The notes under the pieces were generated by a model. That model worked only from the letters and a program-made list of their open reading frames with translations. It was not told where the DNA came from and did no database searches. Both the position numbers and the translations under genes were made by a program. This document shows positions 8,230 to 17,018 of a stretch of 64,000 bases of DNA, one piece after another. The number at the start of each line of letters is the position of its first letter. Within the stretch, counting starts at the first letter, position 1. The stretch is from Phyllobacterium phragmitis (GTDB lineage: Bacteria; Pseudomonadota; Alphaproteobacteria; Rhizobiales; Rhizobiaceae): contig NZ_PVBR01000018.1 in the NCBI RefSeq assembly GCF_002980495.1, positions 1 to 64,000 on the forward strand, in the 5' to 3' direction.

Positions 8230-9231
8230 TCAGGCCACGGCTGCAATTTCGGGCTTCTCGATTGCGGTCAACCAACGGGCATAGAGATCACTGATGCCTT
8301 CCCTGAGGCCGATCCCGGCATGCCAGCCCATCGCCTCCATGCGCGAGGTATCGAGGCGCTTGCGCGGCGTGCCGTCGGGCTTGGTCGTGTCATAGGCGAA
8401 GCTGCCCCTGTAGCCGACGATTTCGGCAATCAGGCTTGCCAGATCGCGTATCGAAATCTCCTCGCCAGCACCGATATTGACGTGTTCGCAACCGCTGTAG
8501 TTCTTCATGAGATACACGCACGCATCGGCCAGATCGTCGACATGCAGGAACTCGCGCAGCGGCGTCCCCGTTCCCCAAAGCGTCACGCTTTGCAAACCGC
8601 TCATCTTCGCCTCGTGGATCCGGCGGATCAATGCCGGCAGGACATGGGATGTTTCGGGATCGAAATTGTCATTCGGGCCATAGAGGTTCGTCGGCATGGC
8701 GGAAATGAAGCAATCGCCATATTGCTTGTTATAGAACTGGGCGAGTTTCAGCCCCGCGATCTTGGCGATGGCATAAGCCTCATTGGTCGCCTCAAGCGCA
8801 CCTGTAAGCAGCATCTCTTCCCGGATCGGCTGCGGCGCATTGCGTGGATAAATGCAGCTCGACCCGAGCCACAAGAGCTTCCGCACGCCCGTTTCATGCG
8901 CGGCATGTATGATATTGCCGGCTATCATTATGTTCTCGTAAAGGAATTCGACGGGATAGCGCGCATTCGCGGCGATGCCGCCGACGCGGGCAGCCGCAAC
9001 GAATACGGCGTCGGGGCGTTCTGCCCTCATCCAGCGTTCCGTCTGCAACTGCCGGGTCAGATCCAGTTGCCCATGCTGAACGGTCAGAACGGTGCAGCCC
9101 TCCGTTCTCAAACGCCGCGCCAGCGCCGAGCCGACCAGGCCCGCATGACCGGCGACAAAGACGCGTTTGCCACGCAGAGGGAATTGCCCGTGTTCGTGAT
9201 CATGTCCCGTATGATGTCCCATGAAAATCAT
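8230..9231 (-). CDS. fcl: GDP-L-fucose synthase (GDP-4-keto-6-deoxymannose epimerase/reductase)
   Basis: 333 residues from the ATG at 9231, preceded by a strong GAGGGAGGT site. The protein belongs to the extended SDR family: the NADP-binding GHAGLVGSAL follows a short His-rich N-terminus, then GSSCIYPR and the catalytic YAIAK. It converts GDP-4-keto-6-deoxy-D-mannose to GDP-L-fucose (or colitose-type products in close homologues), supplying a nucleotide sugar for the neighbouring polysaccharide genes. The partner dehydratase gmd is not in the window. The His-rich leader (GHHTGHDHEHGQ) before the Rossmann fold is unusual for the family. The gene is divergent from the first glycosyltransferase operon. 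Confidence 0.9.
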   Translation of the reverse strand: MIFMGHHTGHDHEHGQFPLRGKRVFVAGHAGLVGSALARRLRTEGCTVLTVQHGQLDLTRQLQTERWMRAERPDAVFVAAARVGGIAANARYPVEFLYENIMIAGNIIHAAHETGVRKLLWLGSSCIYPRNAPQPIREEMLLTGALEATNEAYAIAKIAGLKLAQFYNKQYGDCFISAMPTNLYGPNDNFDPETSHVLPALIRRIHEAKMSGLQSVTLWGTGTPLREFLHVDDLADACVYLMKNYSGCEHVNIGAGEEISIRDLASLIAEIVGYRGSFAYDTTKPDGTPRKRLDTSRMEAMGWHAGIGLREGISDLYARWLTAIEKPEIAAVA

Positions 9232-9584
9232 TGCATCCGACCTCCCTCGTGATGTTGTGCAGATTCCAATCCAGCATTTCCGCGATGAGATTTGCGAATG
9301 GCAAACGTCTCCTGGCGGGAACGCCACGCATGGCTCAGAAAGCAGTTTTGGTTATTTTAAGAGGAGGTGAAATCGCTCCATTGTGCGCATCGCGCTTCAC
9401 CCGAGGGTGTAGGCAGGGGCGAAACAGCCCGGTAGCGGGATCAACCTCGGTCTTTGCCGTGGCAGGCGGACACGCCTTAAGGGGTAGCGCAATACGAGCC
9501 CGGGTAGACCGCTAATGCCTTTGGCTTGCTTGTCCAGCTATCGCCCGTTCTGCAATTCTGGGTCGGAAGAAACGGGTCGGCGCC
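9232..9584. promoter_or_regulatory. Divergent promoter region between fcl and the first glycosyltransferase operon
   Basis: 353 bp that must hold promoters for both directions. It contains a perfect-looking anti-16S sequence, GAGGAGGTGA at 9361-9370, not followed by any convincing gene, and the heptamer GGTAGCG twice (9431-9437 and 9483-9489), reminiscent of the core of ops/JUMPstart elements. No inverted repeat stands out. The assignment is positional. Confidence 0.4.
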
Positions 9585-10847
9585 ATGAGAATCCTCTTTG
9601 CAAACCGCTATTTCCATCCCGATCAGTCGGCCACGAGCCGGATGATCTCAAGCCTTGCCTTTTCACTGGCACGGGAGGGTATCGAGGTCGAGGCGATTGC
9701 CAGCCGCCATTATTATAACCGCCCGGACGAAGTGCTCCCGGCGGAGGAGATCATCAACGGCGTGCGGGTTCACCGGATCTGGACCTCAGGGTTCGGTCGA
9801 AGTTCATTGGTCGGTCGGGCCATCGATTACGCGACCTTTCATCTCTCGGCGATGGCGTGGTGGCTGCGCCATGCGCAGCGCGACGATATCTGCGTTGTGT
9901 GCACCGATCCGCCGCTTCTTGCGGTGAGCAGCGCATTGCCGATCAGGCTTCGCGGAGCGAAGCTCGTCAACTGGGTCATGGACCTTTTCCCGGAAACGGC
10001 GATGGAACTCGGGATGATGCGCGCCGACAATCTTTCGGGCAGGGTCGCGCTTGCACTGCGCAACTGGTCGATGCGCCGCTCCGCCCTGACGATATGCCCG
10101 ATCGAAGCGATGGCACACCATCTGGCCGGCCAAGGCGTGACAAAAGAGCATCTGAGCGTCGTTCATCACTGGTCCGACAAGAACGAGATCCAGCCCGTGC
10201 AGCCGAAGGAGAACGGACTGCGCAAGGCGTGGGGATTGAGCCGCAGCTTCGTCATCGGATATTCCGGCAATTTCGGCCGGGCGCATGAATTCATCACCGT
10301 GCTCGACGCCGCCGAAAAGCTCATGGGCGTGAAGGGCATCCGTTTCCTCTTCATCGGCGACGGGCAGCAAAGGCCGTTCGTCGAGGCCGAGGTCAGGCGC
10401 AGGGGCTTGAGCAATGTGGTTCTAAAGCCGTTCCAGCCGGCGGAGAACCTGTCAGAAAGCCTGTGCGTGGCGGATCTGCATCTCGTATCGCTGCTGCCGC
10501 AACTCGAATATTGCATTGTGCCGAGCAAGTTCTACGGCGTTCTGGCAGCCGGACGTCCGACCATCTTCATCGGCGATCCCGATGGCGAAATCGCTTCGTC
10601 GGTGCGGACATTCGAATGCGGCGAGGCTGTGAAGCCGGGGGATGTCGCCGGGCTGATCGATTTCATTCTGCGCTTGAAACAGTCGCCCCTGCTCCGGGCC
10701 ACCATGGGCAACAATGCGCGATATCTCCTGGAAACCGCCTATTCGCGTGAATATGGGACCGGCGTCTGGCATTCGGCGGTCGCCCGTCTCGCCGCGCCCG
10801 ACGAACCGGCCACCGTACCGTCGCTGTCCAGCGGAGTGCTGCGATGA
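9585..10847 (+). CDS. GT4 glycosyltransferase, WcaI-like
   Basis: 420 residues with two Rossmann-like halves (GT-B fold). The N-terminus RILFANRYFHPDQSATSRM matches WcaI-type colanic acid glycosyltransferases; the C-terminal half has VIGYSGNFGRAHEF, FIGDGQQRPF and IVPSKFYGVLAAGRP for nucleotide-sugar binding. It is expected at the cytoplasmic face, adding one sugar to a lipid-linked repeat unit. First gene of a four-gene operon, coupled to the next by an ATGA overlap. Being divergent from fcl, it may be the fucosyltransferase, but donor and acceptor cannot be read from sequence. Confidence 0.9.
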   Translation: MRILFANRYFHPDQSATSRMISSLAFSLAREGIEVEAIASRHYYNRPDEVLPAEEIINGVRVHRIWTSGFGRSSLVGRAIDYATFHLSAMAWWLRHAQRDDICVVCTDPPLLAVSSALPIRLRGAKLVNWVMDLFPETAMELGMMRADNLSGRVALALRNWSMRRSALTICPIEAMAHHLAGQGVTKEHLSVVHHWSDKNEIQPVQPKENGLRKAWGLSRSFVIGYSGNFGRAHEFITVLDAAEKLMGVKGIRFLFIGDGQQRPFVEAEVRRRGLSNVVLKPFQPAENLSESLCVADLHLVSLLPQLEYCIVPSKFYGVLAAGRPTIFIGDPDGEIASSVRTFECGEAVKPGDVAGLIDFILRLKQSPLLRATMGNNARYLLETAYSREYGTGVWHSAVARLAAPDEPATVPSLSSGVLR

Positions 10848-12091
10848 GCGGAAGCATCGTCGTCAGCCAGCTCGGCGCCAGGATGCATTATGCCGTGCCG
10901 CGCATTCTGGCGGGCGACGGACGGCTTGCGCATTTCTATACCGATATCTGCGCCACGAAGGGCTGGCCCCGGCTCTTACAAGCGCTTCCGCCGCGCACGC
11001 TGCCGCTGGCAATCCGGCGGCTCGTCGGGCGTGTGCCCCATGATATTCCGCCTGACAGGACGACGACCTTTCCATCCTTCGGGCTCTATTCCGCCATCAG
11101 GCGCCTTGCCGGAAAGAGCCGCTCCGACGAAACGGCGAACGCACTTTGGGCCGGCGAACGTTTCGGCACCCTCGTCGCTGCCGAAGGCTTCCACGATGCT
11201 GCCGGCATCTACGCCTTCAGCGGAGAGGCGCTGGAGCAGTTGAAAACGGCGCGCACCCGCGGGTTGTGGACCGCGGTCGAGCAGATGATCGCCCCGCGCG
11301 ATGTGGTGGACAGGCTTGTCAGCGAGGAGGACGCCGCTTTTCCGGATTGGCAGATGCCCGCCACGGACGATCCTTTTGCCGCAGCCTTCATCGCGCGCGA
11401 GCGGGCCGAATGGGCGCTTGCCGATATCGTCATCTGTCCATCGGAATTCGTCCGCCGCCATGTGATCGAAAGCGGCTGTCCCGCCGCGCGCGCCACCGTC
11501 GTTCCCTATGGGATCGACAGCCGTTTCATTGTGGCGCGGCGCGAGCGCGAGCCGGGGCCGCTGCGTATACTGACCGCGGGCGAGATTTGCCTGCGCAAGG
11601 GCTCGCCCTATGTTCTCGAGGCTGCAAGACGCATGCGTGGACGGGCGATCTTCCGCATGGTCGGTCCCTGCACTGTGTTGCCCCAGGCACGCGCCGCACT
11701 GGAGGCCGTCGTCGAACTGAAAGGTGCGGTGCCGCGCAGCGAAATGCTGGAGCAATATGCCTGGGCGGATGTGTTCCTGCTGCCATCGATCTGCGAGGGC
11801 TCGGCGACCGCCGTCTATGAGGCGCTGGCGGCGGGACTGCCCGTGATCTGTACCGAAAACACGGGCAGCGTCGTGCGGCACGGGACAGACGGATTCATCG
11901 TGCCTATCCGCGATGCGGGTGCGATCGTCGACGCTTTGGAACAGCTTATGGACCCGTCCTTGCGCCGGGGTATGGCTGCAAATGCGCTTGCACGTGCGGC
12001 CGAATTCACGCTGGAACGCTATAGCGAACGCCTGTTGGCGGTGCTCTCCGGCGTCCACAGAAGCGAGGATATCCCCTCATGTGCGGAATAG
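10844..12091 (+). CDS. GT4 glycosyltransferase
   Basis: 415 residues. The C-terminal GT4 domain is clear: ILTAGEICLRKGSPYVLEAA, then FLLPSICEGSATAVYEALAA with the donor-binding E-x7-E pattern, and GLPVICTENTGS. The N-terminal half is divergent. The gene overlaps the preceding glycosyltransferase by 4 nt and the following amidotransferase by 13 nt, so the three are co-translated. Specificity unknown. Confidence 0.88.
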   Translation: MSGSIVVSQLGARMHYAVPRILAGDGRLAHFYTDICATKGWPRLLQALPPRTLPLAIRRLVGRVPHDIPPDRTTTFPSFGLYSAIRRLAGKSRSDETANALWAGERFGTLVAAEGFHDAAGIYAFSGEALEQLKTARTRGLWTAVEQMIAPRDVVDRLVSEEDAAFPDWQMPATDDPFAAAFIARERAEWALADIVICPSEFVRRHVIESGCPAARATVVPYGIDSRFIVARREREPGPLRILTAGEICLRKGSPYVLEAARRMRGRAIFRMVGPCTVLPQARAALEAVVELKGAVPRSEMLEQYAWADVFLLPSICEGSATAVYEALAAGLPVICTENTGSVVRHGTDGFIVPIRDAGAIVDALEQLMDPSLRRGMAANALARAAEFTLERYSERLLAVLSGVHRSEDIPSCAE

Positions 12092-13986
12092 CCGGCATCG
12101 TCTCGCAGGATCGCCCCACGGTCGCCGGAGCGCTGCACAGGATGGTGCAGGCGCAAAGGCATCGCGGACCGGACGGCAGCGGCGAAAGCATCATGCCTTT
12201 CGGCAGCGGCGTCCTGGCGCTCGGTCACACGCGTCTTGCCGTCATCGACGTTTCGCCGGCCGGCGCGCAGCCGATGGTCCATCCCGAAACCGGCGACCGT
12301 CTCGTCTTCAATGGCGAGATCTACAATCATGGCCAGCTGAGGCGCGAACTTGCGGCACGCGGCTGCGCTTTCCGGGGGACGAGCGACAGCGAAACCCTGC
12401 TGCACGCGCTCGTGGAGTGGGGCCCCGATTGCATCGCGCGGCTCGAAGGCATGTTCGCCTTCGCATTTCATCGCGCGGCGACGGGCGAATTGCTGCTGGC
12501 GCGCGATCCGCTCGGCATCAAGCCGCTCTACATGGCATATGACCGCGACCTGATCTTCGCCAGCGAGGTGCGGGCAATCCTGCGCTCCGGTCTCGCCCCG
12601 CAGGAGATGAGCGTCAGGGGACTGGCAGGGCTTCTCTCCTATGGCGCGATGCAGCATCCTTTCACGCTGTTCGAGGCCATTCGTTCCTTTCCTGCGGGAT
12701 GCTGGCAGCGCTTTCATGCGGATGGGCGGATAGATGATCCAATCCACTACTGGAGCCCTCCCCGTCCCGATCCAGCACTCGGCATGGAGGCCACCATTGC
12801 GGCGGTCCGGCAGACGGTGGACGCGGCGGTCCGCGATCATCTGGTCAGCGACGTTCCGCTCGGACTGTTCCTGTCGTCGGGGCTCGACAGTTCCATCGTC
12901 GCCGGCACGGCGTCGCGGCATGTGCGCGATCTGCGCAGCTTCACCGTCGGCTTTGCCGACAACCCCGACATGAACGAACTGGCGCTGGCGAGCAGGACCG
13001 CCGAATTCTTCGGTCTCCAGCATACGGAATGCCTCATCAATGGCGGCGATGCGCTTGATGCGGTCACATCCTGGCTCGATGCGCTCGATCAGCCCTCCAT
13101 CGACGGCCTGAATGTCTATGTCATATCGAAGGCCGCACGCGCGCACGGCATCAAGGTGGCGCTTTCCGGCCAGGGCGGCGATGAACTGTTCGGCGGCTAT
13201 TCCACCTTCCGCGACGTGCCGATGCTTCAGCGGATGATGCGTCCCGTATCAGCACTTCCGCCCGGGCTTCGCCGCCGTCTTGCCGATATCGCGACCATCG
13301 GACGCTCGGCCAGCACACGAGCGAAAGCATCGGCGATCGCCGGCTGCGACGGCGATCTCGTCAGCCTCTACATGCAGCGACGGCGGCTGATGACGCCGGC
13401 GCAGCTTCGCCGTCTCGGCCTGAATCATGTCGCGGCGGGGCTTACGGCGGATTTCCACGATCCACATGAGATCGATGCGCTTTCCATCGAGGAAAACGAC
13501 CCCGCATGGACGGTTTCGCTATTGGAGAGCAGATTCTATCTCGGCAACATGCTCCTCAGGGATGGCGATGCCAACAGCATGGCGCACGGGTTTGAAGTCC
13601 GGGTGCCGTTCCTCGACCGCCGTCTGCTCGACCTGACGGGCTCCATCCCGGCGCATATCCGTCTTCCGGCCGGCGGGAGCCCCAAGCATCTTCTGCGCGC
13701 GGCCTTCGCCGATATCCTGCGGCCCGAACTCCTCTCGCAGCCGAAATCGGGTTTCGCCCTGCCGATCGGACGATGGATGACCGGGCCGCTCCTCGATGTC
13801 TGCCGCAGCGGCATCGAGAGCCTGAAGGAATGCGGCCTGCTCGCGCCCGCCGGCGTCGATGCGATATGGGATATCTTTGCCGCCGAACCGGAGACGCCGG
13901 CCTGGTCGCGGGCGTTCCTGTGCGTCGTCATCGGCCAATATCTGCAACGGGTCTGCGAACCCGCCGATGTGAGGCTGGCGTCATGA
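12079..13986 (+). CDS. asnB: Asparagine synthase (glutamine-hydrolysing) family amidotransferase
   Basis: 635 residues. The start is fixed by the catalytic Cys2 (MCGIAGIV) of class II glutaminases; RHRGPDGSG, FNGEIYNH and the DSE motif follow. The C-terminal synthetase domain has the ATP pyrophosphatase loop LSSGLDSS at 265-272 and SGQGGDELFGGY. Typical enzymes make asparagine, but copies inside polysaccharide clusters are thought to amidate sugar carboxylates. Its place between two glycosyltransferase genes in one operon favours that role; this is inference. The end is followed by a five-codon frame (13983-14000) overlapping both its stop and the next start. Confidence 0.88.
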   Translation: MCGIAGIVSQDRPTVAGALHRMVQAQRHRGPDGSGESIMPFGSGVLALGHTRLAVIDVSPAGAQPMVHPETGDRLVFNGEIYNHGQLRRELAARGCAFRGTSDSETLLHALVEWGPDCIARLEGMFAFAFHRAATGELLLARDPLGIKPLYMAYDRDLIFASEVRAILRSGLAPQEMSVRGLAGLLSYGAMQHPFTLFEAIRSFPAGCWQRFHADGRIDDPIHYWSPPRPDPALGMEATIAAVRQTVDAAVRDHLVSDVPLGLFLSSGLDSSIVAGTASRHVRDLRSFTVGFADNPDMNELALASRTAEFFGLQHTECLINGGDALDAVTSWLDALDQPSIDGLNVYVISKAARAHGIKVALSGQGGDELFGGYSTFRDVPMLQRMMRPVSALPPGLRRRLADIATIGRSASTRAKASAIAGCDGDLVSLYMQRRRLMTPAQLRRLGLNHVAAGLTADFHDPHEIDALSIEENDPAWTVSLLESRFYLGNMLLRDGDANSMAHGFEVRVPFLDRRLLDLTGSIPAHIRLPAGGSPKHLLRAAFADILRPELLSQPKSGFALPIGRWMTGPLLDVCRSGIESLKECGLLAPAGVDAIWDIFAAEPETPAWSRAFLCVVIGQYLQRVCEPADVRLAS

Positions 13987-13996
13987 AGATCATCCC

Positions 13997-15199
13997 ATGA
14001 AAATTATCCATGTCATCGGTTCGGTCGATCCGGCCAAGGGCGGTCCGCAGGCCGTCGTCATCCGTCTCGCCGCTGCCCAGGCGGCGCTCGGGCACGATGT
14101 GCATCTCGTCAGCTATGGCAATCCGGAAATCGAGAGACGGTCGTTTCTGGCGGCAGCCGCGATCCCCGATTTCGGCAAGGTGCAGCGCCACATCCTGCCC
14201 ATGCCGAGGCGCATGGAGAGGCTTTTCGCGCCGCGTGCACGCCGCCGCCTGCGCCGTCTGCTGGCGGGGGCCGATTTCGTGCATCTGCATGGCGTGTGGG
14301 AGGCGATCCTGCCTGCCGCCGCCGCACTGGCGCGGCGGCGCGGCATTGCCTATTGCGTGCGCCCCGCGGGCATGCTCGACGTCTGGAGCCTGAAACAGAA
14401 AGCCTGGAAAAAGCAACTTGCGCTTATCGCCGGTTATCGCCGGATGCTCGACGGCGCGGCCTTCATCCAGGCATTGAATGCGGACGAAGCCCAGTTGATG
14501 GAACCGCTTGCCCTCAAGGCTCCAAGCGTCGTCATTCCGAACGGCATTTTCCTCGAGGAACTCGAGCCTGGCGGCAGGAGCGGCACATTCCGCCGTCGCA
14601 TTCCGGCCCTCGGCGACAGGCGTTTCATCCTGTTCCTTTCGCGTCTGCATTACAAGAAAGGTCTCGACATCCTGGCCGAAGCCTTCGCCATGGCCGCGGC
14701 TTCGTGCCCCGATGTCGATCTCGTCGTGGCCGGGCCGGATGAAGGGGCCGGCGAGGCTTTCAAGCGGGCGATCGCCGCAAAGGGCCTGTCCGACCGCGTG
14801 CATATCACCGGCCCGGTCTACGGCCGGGAAAAGATCGATGCGATGCGCGAGGCGGAATGTTTCTGCCTGCCGAGCAGGCAGGAAGGTTTCAGCGTGGCTA
14901 TTACCGAGGCGCTTGCCTGTGGGCTGCCTGTGGTCATCACCGATGCCTGCCATTTTCCCGAGGTGGAGAGCTCCGGTGCAGGCCTGATATGCAGCCTCGA
15001 TGCGGCCGCCGTCGCCGATGCGCTCGCGACCGTTCTCTGCGATCCCCTGGCGGCGCGTGCCATGGGCGAGAGAGGCGGCGCGCTGGTTCGGCAGCACTAC
15101 ACATGGCCGAAAATCGCCCACCGCACGATCGAGGCCTATGCGGCGGTCCTGGATATCAAGCGGCGCGTCTTTACGGCGCGGGCAGGATTGCCGGCATAG
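13997..15199 (+). CDS. GT4 glycosyltransferase
   Basis: 400 residues, GT-B fold. The N-terminus KIIHVIGSVDPAKGGPQAVV carries the acceptor-side glycine loop; the C-terminal domain shows FLSRLHYKKGLDILAEA, VVAGPDEGAG and CLPSRQEGFSVAITEALAC (E-x7-E), typical of GT4. It is the last gene of the 9.6-15.2 kb operon, 10 nt after asnB. Its last 64 bp overlap tail-to-tail with the acetyltransferase gene on the other strand. Specificity unknown. Confidence 0.9.
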   Translation: MKIIHVIGSVDPAKGGPQAVVIRLAAAQAALGHDVHLVSYGNPEIERRSFLAAAAIPDFGKVQRHILPMPRRMERLFAPRARRRLRRLLAGADFVHLHGVWEAILPAAAALARRRGIAYCVRPAGMLDVWSLKQKAWKKQLALIAGYRRMLDGAAFIQALNADEAQLMEPLALKAPSVVIPNGIFLEELEPGGRSGTFRRRIPALGDRRFILFLSRLHYKKGLDILAEAFAMAAASCPDVDLVVAGPDEGAGEAFKRAIAAKGLSDRVHITGPVYGREKIDAMREAECFCLPSRQEGFSVAITEALACGLPVVITDACHFPEVESSGAGLICSLDAAAVADALATVLCDPLAARAMGERGGALVRQHYTWPKIAHRTIEAYAAVLDIKRRVFTARAGLPA

Positions 15200-15735
15200 A
15201 CCGTCCAGGCATCGAGATCCCTGAAGGCGACGCCGCGCGCGCCCAACACCGCACCCTCGCCCACCGTCACGCCCGGTCCGACGAACGCTTCCGCCGCGAT
15301 CCAGCCATGCATGCCGACCGAGATCGGCCGGGATTTGAGCGGGAAATCCGGATGATTGATATCATGCGTTCCGGTGCAAAGATGCGCGCGCTGCGAGACG
15401 ATGGCAAAATCCGCAAGGCTTACGGGCGCGACATTGTAGCAGATGGCGCCGGGCCCGAGTGAAGAATGGGCGCCCATGCAGAGATGCGCCGGCCACCATA
15501 TGCGCGCACTGCCGCGCACGATCGCCGTTCTGTGGATTTGCGCTCCGAAGGCGCGCAGGATCAGGCCGCGCCAACGCCACATGAAGGATGGCGTCCAGGC
15601 GGCGAGGAGAAGCCACGCCGCCGACCAGACCAGCCGCATCAGGCGATGGCGAAGCGCGAAGGTCGGCCCGCCGAGAAGCGGCGCTGATGCTGAAGGCAGG
15701 GAATGCGGATCGGAATAGCGCGACAGCATCGGCAT
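15136..15735 (-). CDS. WcaF-like acetyltransferase (left-handed beta-helix)
   Basis: 199 residues from the ATG at 15735, supported by GGAGGT just upstream and a TAATG overlap with the polymerase gene. Imperfect hexapeptide repeats (VRGSARIWWPAHLCMGAHSS, VGPGVTVGEGAVLGARGVA) and CTGTHDINHPDF with its catalytic-type histidines match colanic-acid-type O-acetyltransferases using acetyl-CoA. A hydrophobic helix near the N-terminus suggests membrane association. Last gene of the minus-strand unit 19.6-15.1 kb; it probably acetylates a sugar of the repeat unit. Confidence 0.85.
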   Translation of the reverse strand: MPMLSRYSDPHSLPSASAPLLGGPTFALRHRLMRLVWSAAWLLLAAWTPSFMWRWRGLILRAFGAQIHRTAIVRGSARIWWPAHLCMGAHSSLGPGAICYNVAPVSLADFAIVSQRAHLCTGTHDINHPDFPLKSRPISVGMHGWIAAEAFVGPGVTVGEGAVLGARGVAFRDLDAWTVYAGNPARAVKTRRLISRTAA

Positions 15736-17018
15736 TACCTCCAGGATAACTGTGGAGCCGGTGCACGATAGCCGCCGACGATCGACGGGAGCGCCATACC
15801 CCGGAACCTGGCAAAAGCCAGAATCGGCACCAGAAACAGCGCCATGTGGATCCAGACCTGCACGACCCAGTCCGTTTGATGCGAGATCGCATGCATGGCT
15901 GGAACGATCGACATCATATAGACGAGTTGCGCCGTCGCCCCGCCGGCCATGGCGGATTTCCATATCCGGCAGACGAGATAGGAAAGGAGGAAGAACTTGA
16001 CGGCGCCGAAATACCAGAATGAGGAGAAAGCGTCGACGAACCCGGTTTCGGTCGTGCCGGTCAAAGGCTGATAATTGCGCTCGGGCTTCGGCGTGTTCAG
16101 CCTGAGCGCGTCCTTGAACGACGTTCCCACGAGTTGAGCCGGAACAAAGGTGAAAACCAGCTTGTTCCAATGGAATTTGCCATAATCGAATTCCAGCCTG
16201 CGGTCGATCTCATCGATGCGCTGCACGGCATTGCGCATCTCCAGCCCGCCTTCCTTGAGCGTTTCCTCGAAATTGCCAACGACATCGATTTCCAGCACGT
16301 AGTCCCAGACCGGGCCGGAATTGGCGCGTGTTATCTGGCGATAATCGGACATGCTGGTCATGAAAAAGCTTCCGATGAGGATCCCCGCGATCATGACCGA
16401 ACGCGGCACGATCCAGCGGCGATGGAACCAGACGGCAAGCAATATCATCATGACCAGTTCCAGCGCCTCGGCGCGTTTGCCTGTCACGATGATGCGATCG
16501 AAATAGAAGATCAGATCGAAGCCGATGATGAGCGCGCCGGTGAGCGTCGGGCGGCGGGTAAAGCACAAGAGCGCTATCGCCAATCCGTAGGTCATGAGGC
16601 GGGCGAAAAAGAGATAGACGACCGGTGTTCCGGTCATCTGCACACCGATCGAGATTTCGCCCGGCAGACGGCTCAAAAGGAAATAGAAATAGGCCCCGAC
16701 GATGGAAAGAAACGCCGCGGCGATTAAAAGCCGCCTTTGGCTGAAGGTCTGGTTCAGGAAAGTGAAGGGCCGCGCCGTTTGCGACCAGCCGAACCGTAGC
16801 ATCACAAGGCAGAGAATCGCCATCAGCATGGTTTTGACATAAGCGCCGGAAGGCAGGAAGGGATCGCTTGCCAGGCTCGGAAGCTGAGGAATGATGAAGC
16901 CCAGCGTCATCACGGCGGCCAGGAACGGAAACTGATACATCTTTTCCGGCCGCAGGATTCCGGCGGTGAAATACCACGCCACGATGAGGACGAATATCCA
17001 GGTCACCAGCCAGTTCAT
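15735..17018 (-). CDS. Polytopic membrane protein, probable O-antigen/EPS polymerase (Wzy-like)
   Basis: 427 residues with about ten to twelve hydrophobic segments and one large hydrophilic loop in the second half (roughly residues 225-320), the general layout of Wzy polymerases. Sequence conservation in that family is minimal, so the assignment rests on topology and on the neighbours: initiating transferase, flippase and glycosyltransferases without another polymerase candidate. It would join repeat units at the periplasmic face. It overlaps the upstream DUF218 gene by 4 nt and the downstream acetyltransferase by 1 nt. Confidence 0.65.
   Translation of the reverse strand: MNWLVTWIFVLIVAWYFTAGILRPEKMYQFPFLAAVMTLGFIIPQLPSLASDPFLPSGAYVKTMLMAILCLVMLRFGWSQTARPFTFLNQTFSQRRLLIAAAFLSIVGAYFYFLLSRLPGEISIGVQMTGTPVVYLFFARLMTYGLAIALLCFTRRPTLTGALIIGFDLIFYFDRIIVTGKRAEALELVMMILLAVWFHRRWIVPRSVMIAGILIGSFFMTSMSDYRQITRANSGPVWDYVLEIDVVGNFEETLKEGGLEMRNAVQRIDEIDRRLEFDYGKFHWNKLVFTFVPAQLVGTSFKDALRLNTPKPERNYQPLTGTTETGFVDAFSSFWYFGAVKFFLLSYLVCRIWKSAMAGGATAQLVYMMSIVPAMHAISHQTDWVVQVWIHMALFLVPILAFARFRGMALPSIVGGYRAPAPQLSWR

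Noticed and set aside
9381-9515. Possible small gene from a TTG after GAGGAGGTGA
   Set aside because: The spacing is long and the peptide is Arg/Gly-rich with no resemblance to a protein; treated as untranslated.
13983-14000. Five-codon frame (MKIIP) between asnB and the GT4 gene
   Set aside because: It looks like a small duplication of the start region; too short to claim a function.
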